Source of the DNA: Polaromonas sp.
GTDB taxonomy: Bacteria; Pseudomonadota; Gammaproteobacteria; Burkholderiales; Burkholderiaceae_C
Direction: 5' to 3'
Assembly: GCF_029945685.1 (NCBI RefSeq)
Contig: NZ_JAQSDA010000008.1
Location: 119,091-183,090, forward strand
Length of the DNA stretch: 64,000 nucleotides
Under the pieces are notes generated by a model. The model did not search any database. It was not told the origin of the DNA and saw only the letters and a list, made by a program, of their open reading frames with translations. Positions 46,573-56,046 of this stretch are shown one piece after another. The translations under genes and the position numbers were made by a program. Each line of letters begins with the position of its first letter. The stretch's first letter is position 1.

Positions 46573-47384
46573 TCTGAAAACACAGCCGCCTGGATCAACG
46601 CGGCTTCCAGAGTGAACTGGCCCTGTTGCATCTGGCGCAGCAGCTCGTTCCCATCCAACAAGGCAAAACACTGAACCTCGCCGTCCTGGTTCACCGGCAC
46701 CATGCCTTCGGGCACCGTGCACCGGTACCAGTCGATGTGTTCGCTGACGTAGCCTGCGCCGTTTCCGTCTCTGGCAGGCCGACAGGTGTGCAGGCGCCCA
46801 CCATAGCGCATGTCCTTCAGCTCGGGCAGGTGAAGGCCGGCCTCTTCCCAGGTTTCGCGTTGCAATGCAAGGTCCAGCGTATCGGCTGCGGACACCATGC
46901 CACCCATCAGGGTGTCCCAAAGGCCCGGGTCGTTGGGTTTGTCGAAAGCCCGCTGCTGCACCCAGAAGCGGCCATCGGGCGCCTGTCCGACAAGGTGCAC
47001 TGCCTGCGTGGCGATGCCCAGCGGGCGCACTGCCGCGCGCTCCACCGTGCCAAGCCGGCGGCCGCGCGGGTCGCACACCGCGAGTTGCTCATCGCGCCAG
47101 GCGCCCGCCAGCCCCACCGCGTGCAGGGCGGCGGCCACACGGTTCAGGCCCTGCGTGATCTCACCCTGCAGATGCCAGCCGGCCTGCCCGTTTCGCTCTT
47201 CTTTTGATAGCTGTTCACGCCCATCCTGCAAGGGCTCGAGACCGATTTGATTGAGAAAATCTGGTTCCACCGAGCCAATCACCGATTCACCGGCCCACAG
47301 CGGCACCCGCGGACGCAGCGGCGCTTGCGAGGCCGCTGCACGCAGCGCGTCAAGGTGGGCGGGGTCGAAGGCAGGAAAATTCAT
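46563..47384 (-). CDS. Nudix hydrolase (DUF4743-type N-terminal domain)
   Basis: A 273-residue Nudix protein with an N-terminal DUF4743-like domain (about 1-110), an arrangement close to thiamine-pyrophosphokinase-associated or Tnr3-type Nudix enzymes that act on thiamine diphosphate derivatives. The Nudix box is G162MVSAADTLDLALQRETW and EEAGL (to 184); the first Glu position of the box is Asp168, but the RExxEE core is intact. Residues about 44-63 (FLNQIGLEPLQDGREQLSKE) are encoded across an R1 repeat. Another R1 copy lies just upstream of the start. Substrate assignment is an inference from architecture. Confidence 0.8.
   Translation of the reverse strand: MNFPAFDPAHLDALRAAASQAPLRPRVPLWAGESVIGSVEPDFLNQIGLEPLQDGREQLSKEERNGQAGWHLQGEITQGLNRVAAALHAVGLAGAWRDEQLAVCDPRGRRLGTVERAAVRPLGIATQAVHLVGQAPDGRFWVQQRAFDKPNDPGLWDTLMGGMVSAADTLDLALQRETWEEAGLHLPELKDMRYGGRLHTCRPARDGNGAGYVSEHIDWYRCTVPEGMVPVNQDGEVQCFALLDGNELLRQMQQGQFTLEAALIQAAVFSDQS
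47195..47251 (+). repeat. R1 repeat, copy 10 (inside the Nudix gene)
   Basis: Head GCTCTTCTTTTGATAGC (47195-47211; left arm two bases off), body TGTTCACGCCCATCCTGCAA then GGGCTCGAGACCGATTTG. Read in frame on the opposite strand. The body is a very good match to the consensus. Confidence 0.72.
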
Positions 47385-47427
47385 GAAGCGTATTAAGCCA
47401 TGCCCGGGCTTGCGTCGCCCGGCATTA

Positions 47428-47484
47428 GCTATGTATTTGATAGCTGCTGACGCCCGTATCCAGAGGAAAATTCCAGAAATCGTC
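47428..47484 (+). repeat. R1 repeat, copy 11 (intergenic)
   Basis: Head GCTATGTATTTGATAGC (47428-47444), body TGCTGACGCCCGTATCCAGA then GGAAAATTCC. It fills most of the 100-base gap between the Nudix start and the DUF1501 stop and ends at that stop codon. Confidence 0.8.
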
Positions 47485-48852
47485 TTATATTTTGGCCAGA
47501 AGGCCGTCCAGACGCCGGTCCCAGTTGACGCCAGGCAACGCCGTAGCCAGTTGCGCATCGCTGAGCGCAAAGGTGCGGCGCAGCACCTGGGCCAGCACCC
47601 CGCGGTAGTCGTGGTGGGCCGGCAGGTCACGGCCCTCGTTGAGGTTGCCGCGCGCCAGGCCCGTCCACTGGCCGTGCCAGCGGCCGCCGTTCACCCGGTT
47701 GCCGATCAGCCACATCGCATTGCCGAAACCGTGGTCGGTGCCGCGGGTGCCGTTCTCCGCCGTGGTGCGGCCGAACTCGCTCATGACCACGATCGCGTCG
47801 CCCGGTTCGGAAAAATCCCGGCGCAGCTGCGCCACACCGCGCGCCAGGTTGCCGAGGTTGTTGGCCAGCTGGCCGGTGGCGGCGCCCTGGTTGGCGTGGG
47901 TGTCCCAGCCGCCGGCCGACAGAAAACCCAGGCGCAGGCCGCGGTCGTTGCGCATCAGCGTGCCCAGGTGCTGGGCATCGAGCTGCAGGCCCACCGGGTC
48001 CGGTGCGCCGTTGCTCGCCGCCAGCATTTGGGCGGACTGGGCCTGCGCACCAGGTGGGGTGCCGTCGCGGTCCAGCTGGCGGTCCGCCATGGGCATGCCA
48101 GCCGCGTCCATGCCGTTGCGGCGGACGTCGGCAGCGGCTTTTTCGCTGCTCAATTCCTGCGCGCTCTGCATGCGGCTGCCCGCCCCCTGGCGGAAGGCCC
48201 GGCTGAGGCTGTCATCCCCGGCGTAGAGGTCCAGCAGGGCCTGGCGCGTTTTGTCGTTGGCCAGCACACCGGTGCGCTCGGCCGCCTGTCCGCGCGGGAT
48301 CAATTTGACGGAAGCCGGCCCGCCGAGAATGGCCGGGTTGGCCTCGCCCACGCCCAGTGCCACCGCGGGACCCCGGACGCCGGCACGCAGGCCCGCCACC
48401 TGGTTGAGCCAGCCCGGCGCACTGCTGGTGCGCCCGGGCTGCGCAATTTCCATCTGGTATTGCGCGTCGAAGTGCGAGCGGTTCGGTGCGGGCAGGCCGG
48501 CCGCGGGAACAAAACCCAGCACACCCTGCTGCCACAACGGCAACAGGGGCGCCAGCGCCGGATGCAGCGCAAAGGTGTTGTCCAGGCGCAAGGCGGTTTG
48601 CGTGCTGCCATCCGGTGCGGCAATCGCGATGTTGGGCCGCACGGCGTAATAGTCGCGGTCGGCATAAGGCACCAGCGCCGACAGGCCGTCGTAAGCGCCG
48701 CGCAGCAAGACCACCACGAGGCGGCCGCCGTCGAGCGAGGTGGTTCCCGGCGCCAGTGCCTGCGCCCAGGCGCCGGAACCCAGGGGCAGCGCTGACAGTG
48801 CGCCGCCCTGAAGCAGGCGACGGCGTTGCAGGAAGAACAGATCTGGATGCAT
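47485..48852 (-). CDS. DUF1501 protein (Tat-exported)
   Basis: A 455-residue protein of the DUF1501 family (related in fold to alkaline phosphatase/sulphatase-like proteins). The N-terminus QRRRLLQGGALSALPLGSGAWA is a twin-arginine export signal spread over residues 8-29. Family blocks include VVVLLRGAYDGLSALVPYAD, GLPAPNRSHFDAQYQME, GWDTHANQG and VVMSEFGRTTAENGTRGTDHGFGNAMW (in pieces). It starts 20 bases after the DUF1800 gene on the same strand; the two families nearly always occur as a pair. Their joint function is not established. Confidence 0.88.
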   Translation of the reverse strand: MHPDLFFLQRRRLLQGGALSALPLGSGAWAQALAPGTTSLDGGRLVVVLLRGAYDGLSALVPYADRDYYAVRPNIAIAAPDGSTQTALRLDNTFALHPALAPLLPLWQQGVLGFVPAAGLPAPNRSHFDAQYQMEIAQPGRTSSAPGWLNQVAGLRAGVRGPAVALGVGEANPAILGGPASVKLIPRGQAAERTGVLANDKTRQALLDLYAGDDSLSRAFRQGAGSRMQSAQELSSEKAAADVRRNGMDAAGMPMADRQLDRDGTPPGAQAQSAQMLAASNGAPDPVGLQLDAQHLGTLMRNDRGLRLGFLSAGGWDTHANQGAATGQLANNLGNLARGVAQLRRDFSEPGDAIVVMSEFGRTTAENGTRGTDHGFGNAMWLIGNRVNGGRWHGQWTGLARGNLNEGRDLPAHHDYRGVLAQVLRRTFALSDAQLATALPGVNWDRRLDGLLAKI

Positions 48853-48872
48853 GACAACTCCTCGGCTCGGGT

Positions 48873-50327
48873 TTATTTGCGCATGAAGTCGGGGCTGGCC
48901 AGCAGCAAGCCCGTGCGCAGCGGGGCCGCCTCGCGGCCGATGCGCTCCCGGGTGGGGCCGCTCAGGAAAACATCGAGGTAGGCGGGTTCTGCCATGCGCG
49001 GCGCCAGGGCCATGGCGTAGTCAGCACGTCGCGTCAATGCCTCGGGCGCCAGCCAGGTGGCGGCATCGGTCTTGTAGCCGTCTGGGGTTTGCCAGCCATG
49101 CATGGGCTGGCCGGCCTGCGCCAGAAAACCCAGGGTCTGCATCAGGTCGCGCCGGTCCTTCACGCCGCCGGCAGCGGTCAGCACCGAGCAGGCATAGTCC
49201 ATCGGCGTCTTGAAGAGCTGGTTCCCGGCTGCCCAGAACTCCGGCTCCGACACCAGCGTGCGCATCACGGCGCGGAGGTCGCCTTGCGTGGCCAGAAAGG
49301 TCCGGCTCAGGCGCTCCACCAGTGCCGCCGGCGGCTGGTCAGCCACAAAAAAACTGGCCAGGCGCATCGAGATTCTTCGCGCGGTGGCCGGCTGGCGCGC
49401 CAGGAAGCGGATGGCGTCCTCGCCCTCGGCCATGCCCTGCGCGGCATAGGGGCGACCCAGCAATGTCTTGTCACCCTGATCGTGAAGGCGCCCGGCAAAA
49501 CGGAACCCCTCACCGCCCCGGATGTTCACGGTCCAGCCGGTCAGGATGCGCGCCAGCTCGCGCACGTCGGCCTGCGTGTACCCGCTGTTCACACCCAGGG
49601 TATGCAGTTCCATGAGTTCACGGGCGTAGTTTTCATTGAGTCCGCGGCTGTTGCTCTGCGCCTGGTCCAGGTAAAGCAGCATGGCCGGGTGCTGCGCGCT
49701 GGCCAGCAGCAGGTCTTCAAAACGCCCGAGCGCGTGGGGCCGGATCACGTTGAGGACGTAGTGCCCGACAAAAGGCCGCACCGTGCCCTTGCCGACAAAC
49801 ACGTTGAGATGGTTGAACCAGAACTCGGTCATGCGTGCCAGCAGGGGGGCCTCGACCGCCGGGTCACTGCAGGCCATCAGCCGCCAGGCCGCGGCGCTCT
49901 GGGCCATCTCGCGGCTGAACACCTCCACACCGCCCGCGCCGGTCAATGGGGTTCGCCCGGCGGCGTCCGGCCTGGCCTGCTCGCGCAGGGTCTTGCGCGC
50001 TTCGCGTTCTTCATGGAATTCGCGGACGATGTCGTTCAGCGGCGCATTGATGCGCGCCAGTTCGGCCGGCAACCGGGGCGGCCGCTGGCTGGCAGCGTAG
50101 GCGGCGTCAATCTGCTGCAGCGCCCAGCCACGCGGCGCTGCCTGTGCCGCCTGCGCCGAAGCCGGTGTGGGTGCATAACCGAGGCGCGAGGTGGCACGCC
50201 AGGCGGCCGCGGTGTTGGCGGAAGGCGCGCCGGCGTCGGGCTGGGCCTGCAGCGCGGGGCTGCCGAGGCTGGCCAATCCTGCCAGCATCCCTGCAAGCAG
50301 TCGGTTGAGCGTGGTGGCTGTGGGCAT
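48873..50327 (-). CDS. DUF1800 protein (secreted)
   Basis: A 484-residue exported protein (signal peptide about 1-29, ending LQAQ) of the DUF1800 family. MTEFWFNHLNVFVGKGTVRP, ENYARELMELHTLGVNSGYT and ELARILTGWTV are its typical blocks. It is upstream of and probably co-transcribed with the DUF1501 gene. The ATG at 50327 has AGGAG five bases before it; the GTG two codons upstream is not needed. Biological role unknown; the pair is widespread in Proteobacteria and Planctomycetes. Confidence 0.88.
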   Translation of the reverse strand: MPTATTLNRLLAGMLAGLASLGSPALQAQPDAGAPSANTAAAWRATSRLGYAPTPASAQAAQAAPRGWALQQIDAAYAASQRPPRLPAELARINAPLNDIVREFHEEREARKTLREQARPDAAGRTPLTGAGGVEVFSREMAQSAAAWRLMACSDPAVEAPLLARMTEFWFNHLNVFVGKGTVRPFVGHYVLNVIRPHALGRFEDLLLASAQHPAMLLYLDQAQSNSRGLNENYARELMELHTLGVNSGYTQADVRELARILTGWTVNIRGGEGFRFAGRLHDQGDKTLLGRPYAAQGMAEGEDAIRFLARQPATARRISMRLASFFVADQPPAALVERLSRTFLATQGDLRAVMRTLVSEPEFWAAGNQLFKTPMDYACSVLTAAGGVKDRRDLMQTLGFLAQAGQPMHGWQTPDGYKTDAATWLAPEALTRRADYAMALAPRMAEPAYLDVFLSGPTRERIGREAAPLRTGLLLASPDFMRK

Positions 50328-50410
50328 GGTCACTCCTGAAGCCCCATTTAACGCCGGGACCGGGCCCGGCGTTGAACCGCAGGCGCAGCTTTACACAGCT
50401 TTGCCGCGGT

Positions 50411-51406
50411 TTACAGCGTCAGGATGGTGCAGCCGGTGGTCTTGCGCGCTTCCAGGGAGATGTGCGCCTGCTGCACCTCGGCCAACGGAAAACGCTGGTC
50501 AATCGGGATATTCACCTTGCCGCTGCTGACCATGGCAAACAGCTGGTCGGCCATGTCCTGCGTGCTTTCGCGCGTGGCGATGTGGGTGAACAGGGTGGGG
50601 CGCGACACATACAGCGAGCCCTTGGCGGCCAGCAGGCCGATGTCCAGCGACTCGACCTTGCCCGAGGCGTTGCCGAAATTGGCCAGCAGGCCAAACGGGC
50701 GCAGGCAGTCGAGCGACTTGAGGAAGGTATCCTTGCCGACCGAGTCGTACACCACCTTCACGCCCTGGCCGCCGGTGATCTCCTTGACGCGGGCGACAAA
50801 ATCCTCTTTCGCGTAGTTGATGACAAAGGCCGCGCCCTGCGCCTTGGCCAGCGCGCACTTGTCGTCCGAACCGGCCGTGCCTATCAGTTGCAGGCCCATG
50901 GCCCGGGCCCACTGGCAGGCGATCAGGCCGACACCGCCGGCCGCGGCGTGAAACAGCACAAAATCCCCAGCCTGCAAGCCGCCCTGCGGCTGGGTGCGGT
51001 TCAACAGGTACTGCACCGTCAGGCCCTTGAGCATCATGGCCGCGCCGGTCTCGAAGGAAATGTCGTCGGGCAGCTTGCAGACACACTTGGCCGGCATCAC
51101 GCGCAACTCGCAGTAGCTGCCGGGGGGCTGGCTCGCATACGCCGCGCGGTCACCGGGTTTCAGGTGCGTGACACCCTCGCCGACGGCCTCGACCACGCCC
51201 GAGGCTTCCATGCCCAGCTGCAGCGGCATCGGCAGCTTGTACAGGCCGGCGCGCTGGTAGACGTCGATGTAGTTCAGGCCCACCGCCTTGTGACGGATGC
51301 GGATCTCGCCGGGGCCGGGTTCGCCGACAGTCACCTGCACCAGCTTGAGTTCTTCAGGTCCGCCGTTCTTGTCAATCTGGACGGCGAGCGAGGTGGTCTG
51401 GGCCAT
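50411..51406 (-). CDS. NADPH:quinone oxidoreductase (zeta-crystallin type)
   Basis: A 331-residue medium-chain dehydrogenase/reductase without the catalytic zinc ligands, as is usual for quinone reductases. Conserved features: GLNYIDVYQRAGLYKLPMP, LGMEASGVVEAVGEGV, the NADPH loop VLFHAAAGGVGLIACQWA and YDSVGKDTF. Length and sequence fit QorA, which reduces quinones one electron at a time with NADPH. The ATG at 51406 (AAGGAAAA upstream) is chosen over the longer open frame. It is divergent from the EamA gene. Confidence 0.9.
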   Translation of the reverse strand: MAQTTSLAVQIDKNGGPEELKLVQVTVGEPGPGEIRIRHKAVGLNYIDVYQRAGLYKLPMPLQLGMEASGVVEAVGEGVTHLKPGDRAAYASQPPGSYCELRVMPAKCVCKLPDDISFETGAAMMLKGLTVQYLLNRTQPQGGLQAGDFVLFHAAAGGVGLIACQWARAMGLQLIGTAGSDDKCALAKAQGAAFVINYAKEDFVARVKEITGGQGVKVVYDSVGKDTFLKSLDCLRPFGLLANFGNASGKVESLDIGLLAAKGSLYVSRPTLFTHIATRESTQDMADQLFAMVSSGKVNIPIDQRFPLAEVQQAHISLEARKTTGCTILTL

Positions 51407-51575
51407 GGTGAGTTTTCCTTGGAATGCGATGGAAGGGACGTGAAAAGGCGAATGCGGCCTGCATCCTGCCACGAATCACCCGGCTCTGCTCGCCGCAGGC
51501 GCGGCCGGCCCGGGCACCGGGCGGGTGTTCAGGCTTTCTTCAGCAATCGCGCCGAGTGCTGGGTACAGTCGCCGC

Positions 51576-52475
51576 ATGACGCCCGGCCTGACTCCTCGCA
51601 CCGCCCTGCTCCTGATCATCCCGCCGCTGCTCTGGGCCGGCAATGCTGTGGTCGGGCGGCTGGTCAACCAGCTCGTGCCGCCCATCACGCTGAACTTCCT
51701 GCGCTGGGCGCTGGCGTTTGTCATCCTGCTGCCGCTGGCCGGCTGGGTGCTGCGCCGCCGCAGCGGTCTGTGGGCCCACTGGCGGCGTTTTGCGCTACTA
51801 GGTCTACTCGGGGTGGGCGCTTACAACGCGCTGCAATACCTGGCGCTGCAGACCTCGACCCCGCTCAATGTGACGCTGGTCGCGGCCAGCACGCCGGTGT
51901 GGATGCTGGGCATAGGCTGGCTGTTTTTTTCCCAGAAGGTGTCGCGCCGGCAGATCGTGGGGGCGCTGCTGTCGATAACCGGCGTGCTGGTGGTCCTGTC
52001 GCGCGGCCAGTGGTCGCTGCTGGCCCAGGTGCGGCTGGTCCCCGGCGACCTGTATGTGCTGCTGGCCACCATGGCCTGGGCGTTTTACAGCTGGCTGCTG
52101 GCCAAACCCGCGGAGCCGCCGGAGATCCGCAAGGACTGGGCGGCCTTCCTGATGGCGCAGATGATTTTCGGGCTGGGCTGGTCCGGCCTGTTCGCGGCCA
52201 GCGAATGGGCCCTGACCGATGCCCACATCCAGTGGGGCTGGCCCCTGGTCGCCGCGCTGCTCTATGTCGCACTCGGCCCGGCCATCCTGGCCTACCGCTG
52301 CTGGGGCGTGGGCGTGCAGCGTGCCGGCCCCGCGGTGGCCGGCTTTTTCGCCAACCTCACGCCGTTGTTTGCAGCCCTGATGTCGGCCGCTTTTCTGGGG
52401 GAGTTGCCGCACCTGTACCACGGACTGGCGTTCGCGCTGATTGTGGGCGGGATTGTGGTGTCGGCGCGGCGATAA
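51576..52475 (+). CDS. EamA-family (DMT) transporter
   Basis: A 299-residue drug/metabolite transporter with ten helices in two EamA repeats. The first starts LLIIPPLLWAGNAVVGRLV and the second ATMAWAFYSWLLAK (about 165-178). PINLTNFLRWALAF-like sequence (PITLNFLRWALAFVILLPLA) is the usual helix 2 block. The family exports amino acids, nucleotide sugars or other metabolites; the substrate is not known. The ATG at 51576 is consistent with the first helix. Confidence 0.85.
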   Translation: MTPGLTPRTALLLIIPPLLWAGNAVVGRLVNQLVPPITLNFLRWALAFVILLPLAGWVLRRRSGLWAHWRRFALLGLLGVGAYNALQYLALQTSTPLNVTLVAASTPVWMLGIGWLFFSQKVSRRQIVGALLSITGVLVVLSRGQWSLLAQVRLVPGDLYVLLATMAWAFYSWLLAKPAEPPEIRKDWAAFLMAQMIFGLGWSGLFAASEWALTDAHIQWGWPLVAALLYVALGPAILAYRCWGVGVQRAGPAVAGFFANLTPLFAALMSAAFLGELPHLYHGLAFALIVGGIVVSARR

Positions 52476-52515
52476 GCCACTGAGTCAGGCGCCGCAAGGG
52501 CCCGGTGCGCAAGGC

Positions 52516-53267
52516 CTAATTCAGCCGGGAAAGCGTGAGCGCAAGCGCTGGAAAGTCCTGGTTGTTGATGCGCGTCGCGAGCTTGGTGCCCGTCATGGTG
52601 CTGCCGGTCATCTCGAGTTCGTAGGTCATGGCACTCCGGCCGGACTGCATGGCGCCGTCATTGGCATACACGATGACGGTGATCCTGTCGCCTGCCGGCT
52701 CCAGCGCGCCGGGTACTTGTCTGCATAGCTTGCCGCGCCGTCCCCCTGGAGAGTCAACCTCGCGCGTTCACCTGCTTCGGTGACCACCTGCCAGACGCCC
52801 ACTGGCGTGGCTTGCGCCAGCGGCCGTTGGTGAGCCGCGCTGGCCGGTAGCGCCGCCTCAGCTTTCGTGGATGAAGCCTGCTTTCCGGCAGCCGCGCCGA
52901 CACACCGAAAACTGCCGTCCGGCGAATCCCTGATTTCGGATTTGCCGAAACCAATGCCGCCTTCGCAGGCTGCATAGCGGTATTCCTGCATGCCACTGGC
53001 CCGTATGCTCGAGCCTGCTTCGATGTTGTTGGAATGGGTGTAAAAACTGTTTCCCGCCGGTCCGTCGCCACACTTCTTCTTCGTGTATTTCTGCTCACCA
53101 CACCAGACCACAAAGACCTTGTAGTCGCAGCTGTTCCTGAAAACAATGTCCTGTTTGTCGCGCGATGCGGAAACACAGTCCATGGCGCTGCGGCCGGAGT
53201 TGCCGGCAGCCGATGCGCCGGTTACCAGAAAGGCCAGCGCCAGGACCAGCAGATACCGATGTTTCAT
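52516..53267 (-). pseudogene. Secreted protein of unknown family, broken by a frameshift
   Basis: The 5' part (from 53267) encodes a signal peptide (MKHRYLLVLALAFLVTGASA) and a Cys-rich domain (CVSASRDKQDIVFRNSCDYK, WCGEQKYTKKKCG, YAACEGG). It then enters a beta-rich domain GVWQVVTEAGERARLTLQGD, and in that frame continues only to a stop at 52626. The matching continuation is one frame away: EPAGDRITVIVYANDGAMQS, TYELEMTGSTMTGTKLATR and INNQDFPALALTLSRLN ending at 52516. A one-base loss near 52711-52720 separates the halves. It is a recent inactivation or an assembly error; a truncated 213-residue product is also possible. Confidence 0.72.
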
Positions 53268-53463
53268 TGTTTTCTCTCGCGGTGCGTTGTTCGGAGAATC
53301 AGCCGTGCCCGGGCGAGGCCAAGGTGCATGTCATGAAGCTTAGGTGCGGACAAGTTCCAGCGCCATCGCGGGAACATGGGGTGCGGAAATACACAGTGAA
53401 AGGCTGCATTTCCAAAGTGCCCCGGCCTGCCCGTGGGATGCCGGTGGCGGCGTGCCGACCGGT

Positions 53464-54561
53464 TTACTTCGCCAGCCAGCCCAGGCCTTTGGCATGCAGG
53501 CTCTGGATGTAAAGCCTGTCAGCTGTTTCCGTGACGCCGGTGGTTTCCGGGTAAGACCCGCTGGGGTCCTGCAGGTCGGCGACGATTTTCCCGTCTTCGG
53601 TGAATGCCATGACATGCCCGTACGAGGGTGGAATGGGCCACATCGCGCGCGGCAGCCGCAGGGTGAGCTTGCGCAAAAAGGGCTTGTCCGCGAGTTTGTC
53701 GATCGTCGGGTTTCTGGGCTTGGCCAGGCCCAGCCATATCCTGCCGTCCAGACCGCGCATGAGGTTGTCAGGGTAACCGGGCAGGTTGTCCAGCAGCACA
53801 CTGGCTTGCGGATTCGGTTGCGCCACGTCCATCTGGCTGGCGTCCACGGAAATTTTCCACACGCGGTATTTGCCGGTTTCGTTGACGAACAGGAACCGAC
53901 CGTCCTGACTCAGGGCAACGCCATTGGCAAAACTCAGGCCCTGGGCGACCACCCGCGTGGCCCGGGTCGCCGGATCGTATTCCAGGATTCTCCCTGTCGA
54001 GGACTGCTCGAGAATGTCCAGCACGCTGGCTTCAAAGGTACCGCCCCACGCGGCCGGCGCAAAACGTGTGGAGGCATCGCTGACATAGATTTTCCCGTTG
54101 CCGGCCACGATGACCGCGTCCGCATAACGGATCGGGTCGCCCCCCACTTTGTCGGTCAGCAACCTTATTTTTCTGTCCGGACCGATGGACAGCAGGCCCT
54201 TGACCGCATCCGCCGCTATCAGCTGGCCTGCGGCGTCAAAGTCAAAACCCAGCACCCTGCCGCCGGTGTTGGCAAACACCTCCTGCGCGCTGCCGTCGGG
54301 ATTCATGCGCAGGATGTTGCCGCTGGCGGCGGTGGCGTACAGCTTGCCGTCCCTGGCGACGACAACATGCTCGGGCCCTTCTTCTGCACCCAGCGAAATC
54401 ATTTGCAGCCCCGCCAGTCTGGTGTTGACCGCGTGCGCACCGGTGTAGCCAGGGGCCGTGTTTGCGTTCCAGCTCACGGGCTCTATCGGTACCGGCCACC
54501 CACTCAGGTACGCACCCGCCGCCGCCACCATCAGGACCACGATCCATGCTGCCTTTTTCAT
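53464..54561 (-). CDS. SMP-30 / strictosidine-synthase-like beta-propeller protein
   Basis: A 365-residue protein anchored by or exported through an N-terminal hydrophobic segment (about 4-20). Six-bladed propeller sequence follows: GPEHVVVARDGKLYATAASGNILRM, ADAVKGLLSIGPDRKIRLL, ANGVALSQDGRFLFVNETGKYRVWKI and PGYPDNLMRGLDGRIWLGLA (in pieces), the pattern of the gluconolactonase/SMP-30 and strictosidine-synthase superfamily. These are lactonases or related metal-dependent hydrolases. The enzyme substrate is unknown. The frame is open further upstream but is then antisense to the next gene; ATG at 54561 starts the hydrophobic segment. Confidence 0.8.
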   Translation of the reverse strand: MKKAAWIVVLMVAAAGAYLSGWPVPIEPVSWNANTAPGYTGAHAVNTRLAGLQMISLGAEEGPEHVVVARDGKLYATAASGNILRMNPDGSAQEVFANTGGRVLGFDFDAAGQLIAADAVKGLLSIGPDRKIRLLTDKVGGDPIRYADAVIVAGNGKIYVSDASTRFAPAAWGGTFEASVLDILEQSSTGRILEYDPATRATRVVAQGLSFANGVALSQDGRFLFVNETGKYRVWKISVDASQMDVAQPNPQASVLLDNLPGYPDNLMRGLDGRIWLGLAKPRNPTIDKLADKPFLRKLTLRLPRAMWPIPPSYGHVMAFTEDGKIVADLQDPSGSYPETTGVTETADRLYIQSLHAKGLGWLAK

Positions 54562-54688
54562 AGACTGCACTATAGCCTTGAGCGCAGCCTGTAGCCGACC
54601 GTGCAGGCCTTCGCTGACAGGTCCGCAAATGGCCAGTCGTCGCCCGGAGGCCGCGGCATGATACCCGTTTCCGGAAAACACCCGCCCC

Positions 54689-55909
54689 ATGACACCTGCG
54701 CTTCCCCGTTCCCTGCTGGCCCTCACCAGAGCCAACCTGGCGGCGCAGTCGGCCGAGCAGCTGAGCCTGGCGGCGGTGCCCATCGTCGCTGTGCTGGCCC
54801 TGGGCGCCGGGCCCGGCGACATCGGGCTGCTGGCAACCGCCCAGACCCTGCCCTTTCTGCTGCTGTCGATTCCCCTGGGCCTGCTGGCCGACCGCACATC
54901 GCGGCGCCGCCTGATGGTGTGGGCCGAAACCCTGCGCGGCCTGGCCCTGTTCGGCCTGCTGGCCGCCGTGATGTCCGGCCAGCTCTCCATCGGTCTGCTG
55001 GCCGTGCTGGGATTTCTCGGCGCCGTTGGCACGGTGGGCTTCAGCGTCGCTGCGCCCGCCCTGGTGCCGGCGCTGGTGCCCCGTGAAGCCCTCGCGCGTG
55101 CCAATGGCCGGCTGGAACTCGCCCGAAGCGCCGCTTTTGCAGCGGGGCCCGCGCTCGGCGGCGCGCTGGTCACCTGGGCCGGCGCACCGGCCGCGTTTGT
55201 GCTGGCGGCCGTGTTGTCAGGGTCTGCGGTGGTTCTGTTGCTGCAACTGGTGGAGCCGCCGCGCGCGCCCATGGCCAGGCGTCACCCCCTGCTCGACATA
55301 CGGGACGGCGCCCACTGGGTCTGGGGTCATGCGCTGCTGCGGCCCATTTTTCTGACGGCTGTGGCCTGGAATATTTCCTGGTTCGTCCTGCAGGCCGCCT
55401 ACGTGCCCTACGCCATCCGGCTGCTCGGCCTGAGTGCTGCGGCCGTGGGCATGACACTCGCCGCATATGGCGCCGGCATGGTGGTGGGCGCGCTGCTGGC
55501 GCCGCACCTTGTTGCGAGGCTGCCCTTCGGCCGGGCCATTCAGCTGGGGCCGGCCGTCTCGGTGCTGGCGGCACTGACCATGGTCGCCACACTCGCCCTT
55601 CCATCCGGCGTGCTGGCGGGCATGGCATTTTTTCTTTTCGGCGCCGGCCCGATTGTCTGGACCATCACCTCCACAACCTTGCGGCAGACCGTCACCCCCG
55701 GCGCCATGCTGGGGCGCGTGTCGGCGATTTTTCTGGCTGCCAATACGGGGGCCCGGCCCATCGGCGCCGCACTTGGCGGCGTCGTGGGCGCGACCTGGGG
55801 CGAACCGGCCTGCCTGGTGCTGGCCCTGGCGGGGTTCGCGGTTCAGGCCTGGATTATTTTTGGTTCGCAAGTCAGGGTGCTGCAGCGCCTGCCCCAGGCA
55901 GCGAGCTGA
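54689..55909 (+). CDS. MFS transporter (EntS-like)
   Basis: A 406-residue major-facilitator carrier with twelve helices. The loop LGLLADRTSRRRLMVWAETLRG fits motif A of the EntS/enterobactin-exporter-like group (MFS_3), and LARANGRLELARSAAFAAGPALGGALV in pieces is its second typical block. The substrate is unknown; there are no siderophore genes nearby. It is divergent from the SMP-30-like gene by 127 bases and convergent with the SDR gene. Confidence 0.85.
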   Translation: MTPALPRSLLALTRANLAAQSAEQLSLAAVPIVAVLALGAGPGDIGLLATAQTLPFLLLSIPLGLLADRTSRRRLMVWAETLRGLALFGLLAAVMSGQLSIGLLAVLGFLGAVGTVGFSVAAPALVPALVPREALARANGRLELARSAAFAAGPALGGALVTWAGAPAAFVLAAVLSGSAVVLLLQLVEPPRAPMARRHPLLDIRDGAHWVWGHALLRPIFLTAVAWNISWFVLQAAYVPYAIRLLGLSAAAVGMTLAAYGAGMVVGALLAPHLVARLPFGRAIQLGPAVSVLAALTMVATLALPSGVLAGMAFFLFGAGPIVWTITSTTLRQTVTPGAMLGRVSAIFLAANTGARPIGAALGGVVGATWGEPACLVLALAGFAVQAWIIFGSQVRVLQRLPQAAS

Positions 55910-56046
55910 CCAGCGTGCCAGCCGAAAGCCTCATCCCTGCCCCTATGACCAAGGTCAGACGCCAACCCACGGCAAGCTGCCTTCCGACACGCGGCCGGGT
56001 TCGCGCTCGAGAATCGCAGGGGTTCCGGGCCAACTCCTTTAGCGGA

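Noticed and set aside
54559..54620. Possible extra R1 copy near the SMP-30 gene start (ACTATAGCC...GAGCGCAGCC)
   Set aside because: There is a TATAGC string and a GCGC segment, but the palindromic head and body spacing do not fit, so it was not counted.
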